DNA of 5,677 bases from Promethearchaeota archaeon (GTDB lineage: Archaea; Asgardarchaeota; Lokiarchaeia; Sigynarchaeales; SOKP01), in the NCBI GenBank assembly GCA_019894875.1, contig JAGXNR010000166.1:1-5677 (forward strand), read 5' to 3'. Below, in pieces: positions 5,268-5,677 of this stretch (the first letter of the stretch is position 1; each line of letters starts with the position of its first letter). The notes beneath the pieces were generated by a model. The model was not told the DNA's origin, did not search any database, and worked only from the letters and a program-made list of their open reading frames with translations. Both the position numbers and the translations under genes were made by a program.

Positions 5268-5543
5268 TTAAGCGCTTTCCAATTTGAATAAGATAGAAGC
5301 ATGGGGAATATAGAACTCATCCTTCTTCTTAATTACAACTGTGTGAAAGTATTCCGCAAGACCGAGGAAACCACGGATGACGGATTCATCTTCCTCAAAT
5401 CTGAAGATTACAGAAGCAATTGCTACGCCTGTACTGAAATTAACTTTATCATAAACCCGCTCGTCTATTAAAGGAATTTTAAGCTCATTGACGATTTCAT
5501 AGACCCGCTTAATAAAAAGTTCTCGTTTTGGTATTTTGAACAC
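5268..5543 (-). CDS. 91-residue soluble protein, function unknown
   Basis: I do not recognise a family. The sequence is mixed and charged with no membrane segment or signal peptide, so it should be cytoplasmic. A basic amphipathic helix (about 5-21, KRELFIKRVYEIVNELK) is followed by IPLIDERVYDKV. A beta-like stretch GVAIASVIFRFEED (39-52) and a helix (about 54-66, SVIRGFLGLAEYF) come next, then two beta-like stretches, HTVVIKK and FYIPHASILFKLE, to the end. This suggests a small alpha/beta fold, possibly a dimer. G+C is about 37%, above the membrane-protein genes (about 24%) but near the surface gene, so it is not clear evidence of transfer. The start is GTG 5543, immediately after an in-frame TAG; no ATG occurs in the first 20 codons. 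A TATA-like AATTATAAAAAT (complement near 5589-5600) would start transcription near 5567. A strong T-tract follows the stop, so it appears to be a single-gene transcript. Confidence 0.65.
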   Translation of the reverse strand: MFKIPKRELFIKRVYEIVNELKIPLIDERVYDKVNFSTGVAIASVIFRFEEDESVIRGFLGLAEYFHTVVIKKKDEFYIPHASILFKLESA

Positions 5544-5588
5544 CTATTTTATATTTATTCAAAACTAAAGAATTTGTAGAAGTTTGAA

Positions 5589-5600
5589 ATTTTTATAATT
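5589..5600 (-). promoter_or_regulatory. TATA-like promoter for the 91-residue gene
   Basis: The complement reads AATTATAAAAAT, about 50 bp before the GTG start at 5543, implying a leader of roughly 24 nt. No good Shine-Dalgarno lies in that leader apart from AGGTG overlapping the start itself. Confidence 0.3.
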
Positions 5601-5614
5601 ACTAATGCAATATG

Positions 5615-5622
5615 TTATATAA
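5615..5622 (+). promoter_or_regulatory. TTATATAA, possible promoter of a plus-strand gene beyond the window
   Basis: This TATA-like octamer lies about 50 bp before an ATG at 5666 (Met-Gly-Lys-Arg, then window end). It is its own reverse complement, so it has no direction by itself. The downstream gene cannot be confirmed from four codons. Confidence 0.25.
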
Positions 5623-5677
5623 TATTATTAGTTTAGGTTTTTTAATATTTAACGCTTTTTTGCAAATGGGAAAGAGG

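Noticed and set aside
5612..5677. Start of a plus-strand gene (ATG 5612 or ATG 5666, Met-Gly-Lys-Arg)
   Set aside because: Only 4-22 codons are visible, with no Shine-Dalgarno. Two minus-strand frames are also open at the right edge, so the coding strand cannot be decided.

Overview
The window is AT-rich (hand counts of 20-40% G+C in sampled coding stretches). It looks archaeal, most plausibly from an Asgard (Lokiarchaeota-like) lineage. Visible signs are TATA-like boxes 25-50 bp ahead of starts, T-tract terminators without GC-rich stems, and GTG and TTG start codons. There is also an archaeal half-size MgtE-type permease pair, and a secreted sequon-rich protein whose C-terminus is a Pro-Gly-aromatic motif, a membrane helix and a basic tail. 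The Asgard placement is an inference from protein style, not from a marker gene.

Layout. Positions 1-762 (minus strand) carry two adjacent half-size MgtE/SLC41-type divalent-cation permease genes. The second starts with GTG directly after the TGA of the first, in the same frame, and runs off the left edge. Positions 763-1197 are non-coding and hold promoters for both directions plus two adjoining perfect palindromes, one of which resembles a DtxR/SirR-type metalloregulator operator. Positions 1198-2847 (plus) encode a 549-residue polytopic ABC-2-type exporter permease with no ATPase gene beside it. Positions 2859-3125 (minus, convergent) encode an 88-residue three-helix membrane protein. Positions 3197-4903 (minus) encode a 568-residue secreted, membrane-anchored surface protein with about eight degenerate copies of a 'LPxGW[E/D]' helix unit and 14 N-glycosylation sequons. 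Positions 4904-5267 contain a promoter, small AT-rich hairpins and a terminator. Positions 5268-5543 (minus) encode a 91-residue soluble protein I do not recognise. The last 134 bases are promoter-like and may lead into a plus-strand gene cut by the window edge.

The genes share a cell-envelope theme: cation transport, an exporter permease, a small membrane protein and a glycosylated surface protein. They do not form one operon. The clearest unit is the permease pair, which is coupled and possibly metal-regulated. The most novel-looking item is the repeat architecture of the surface protein.
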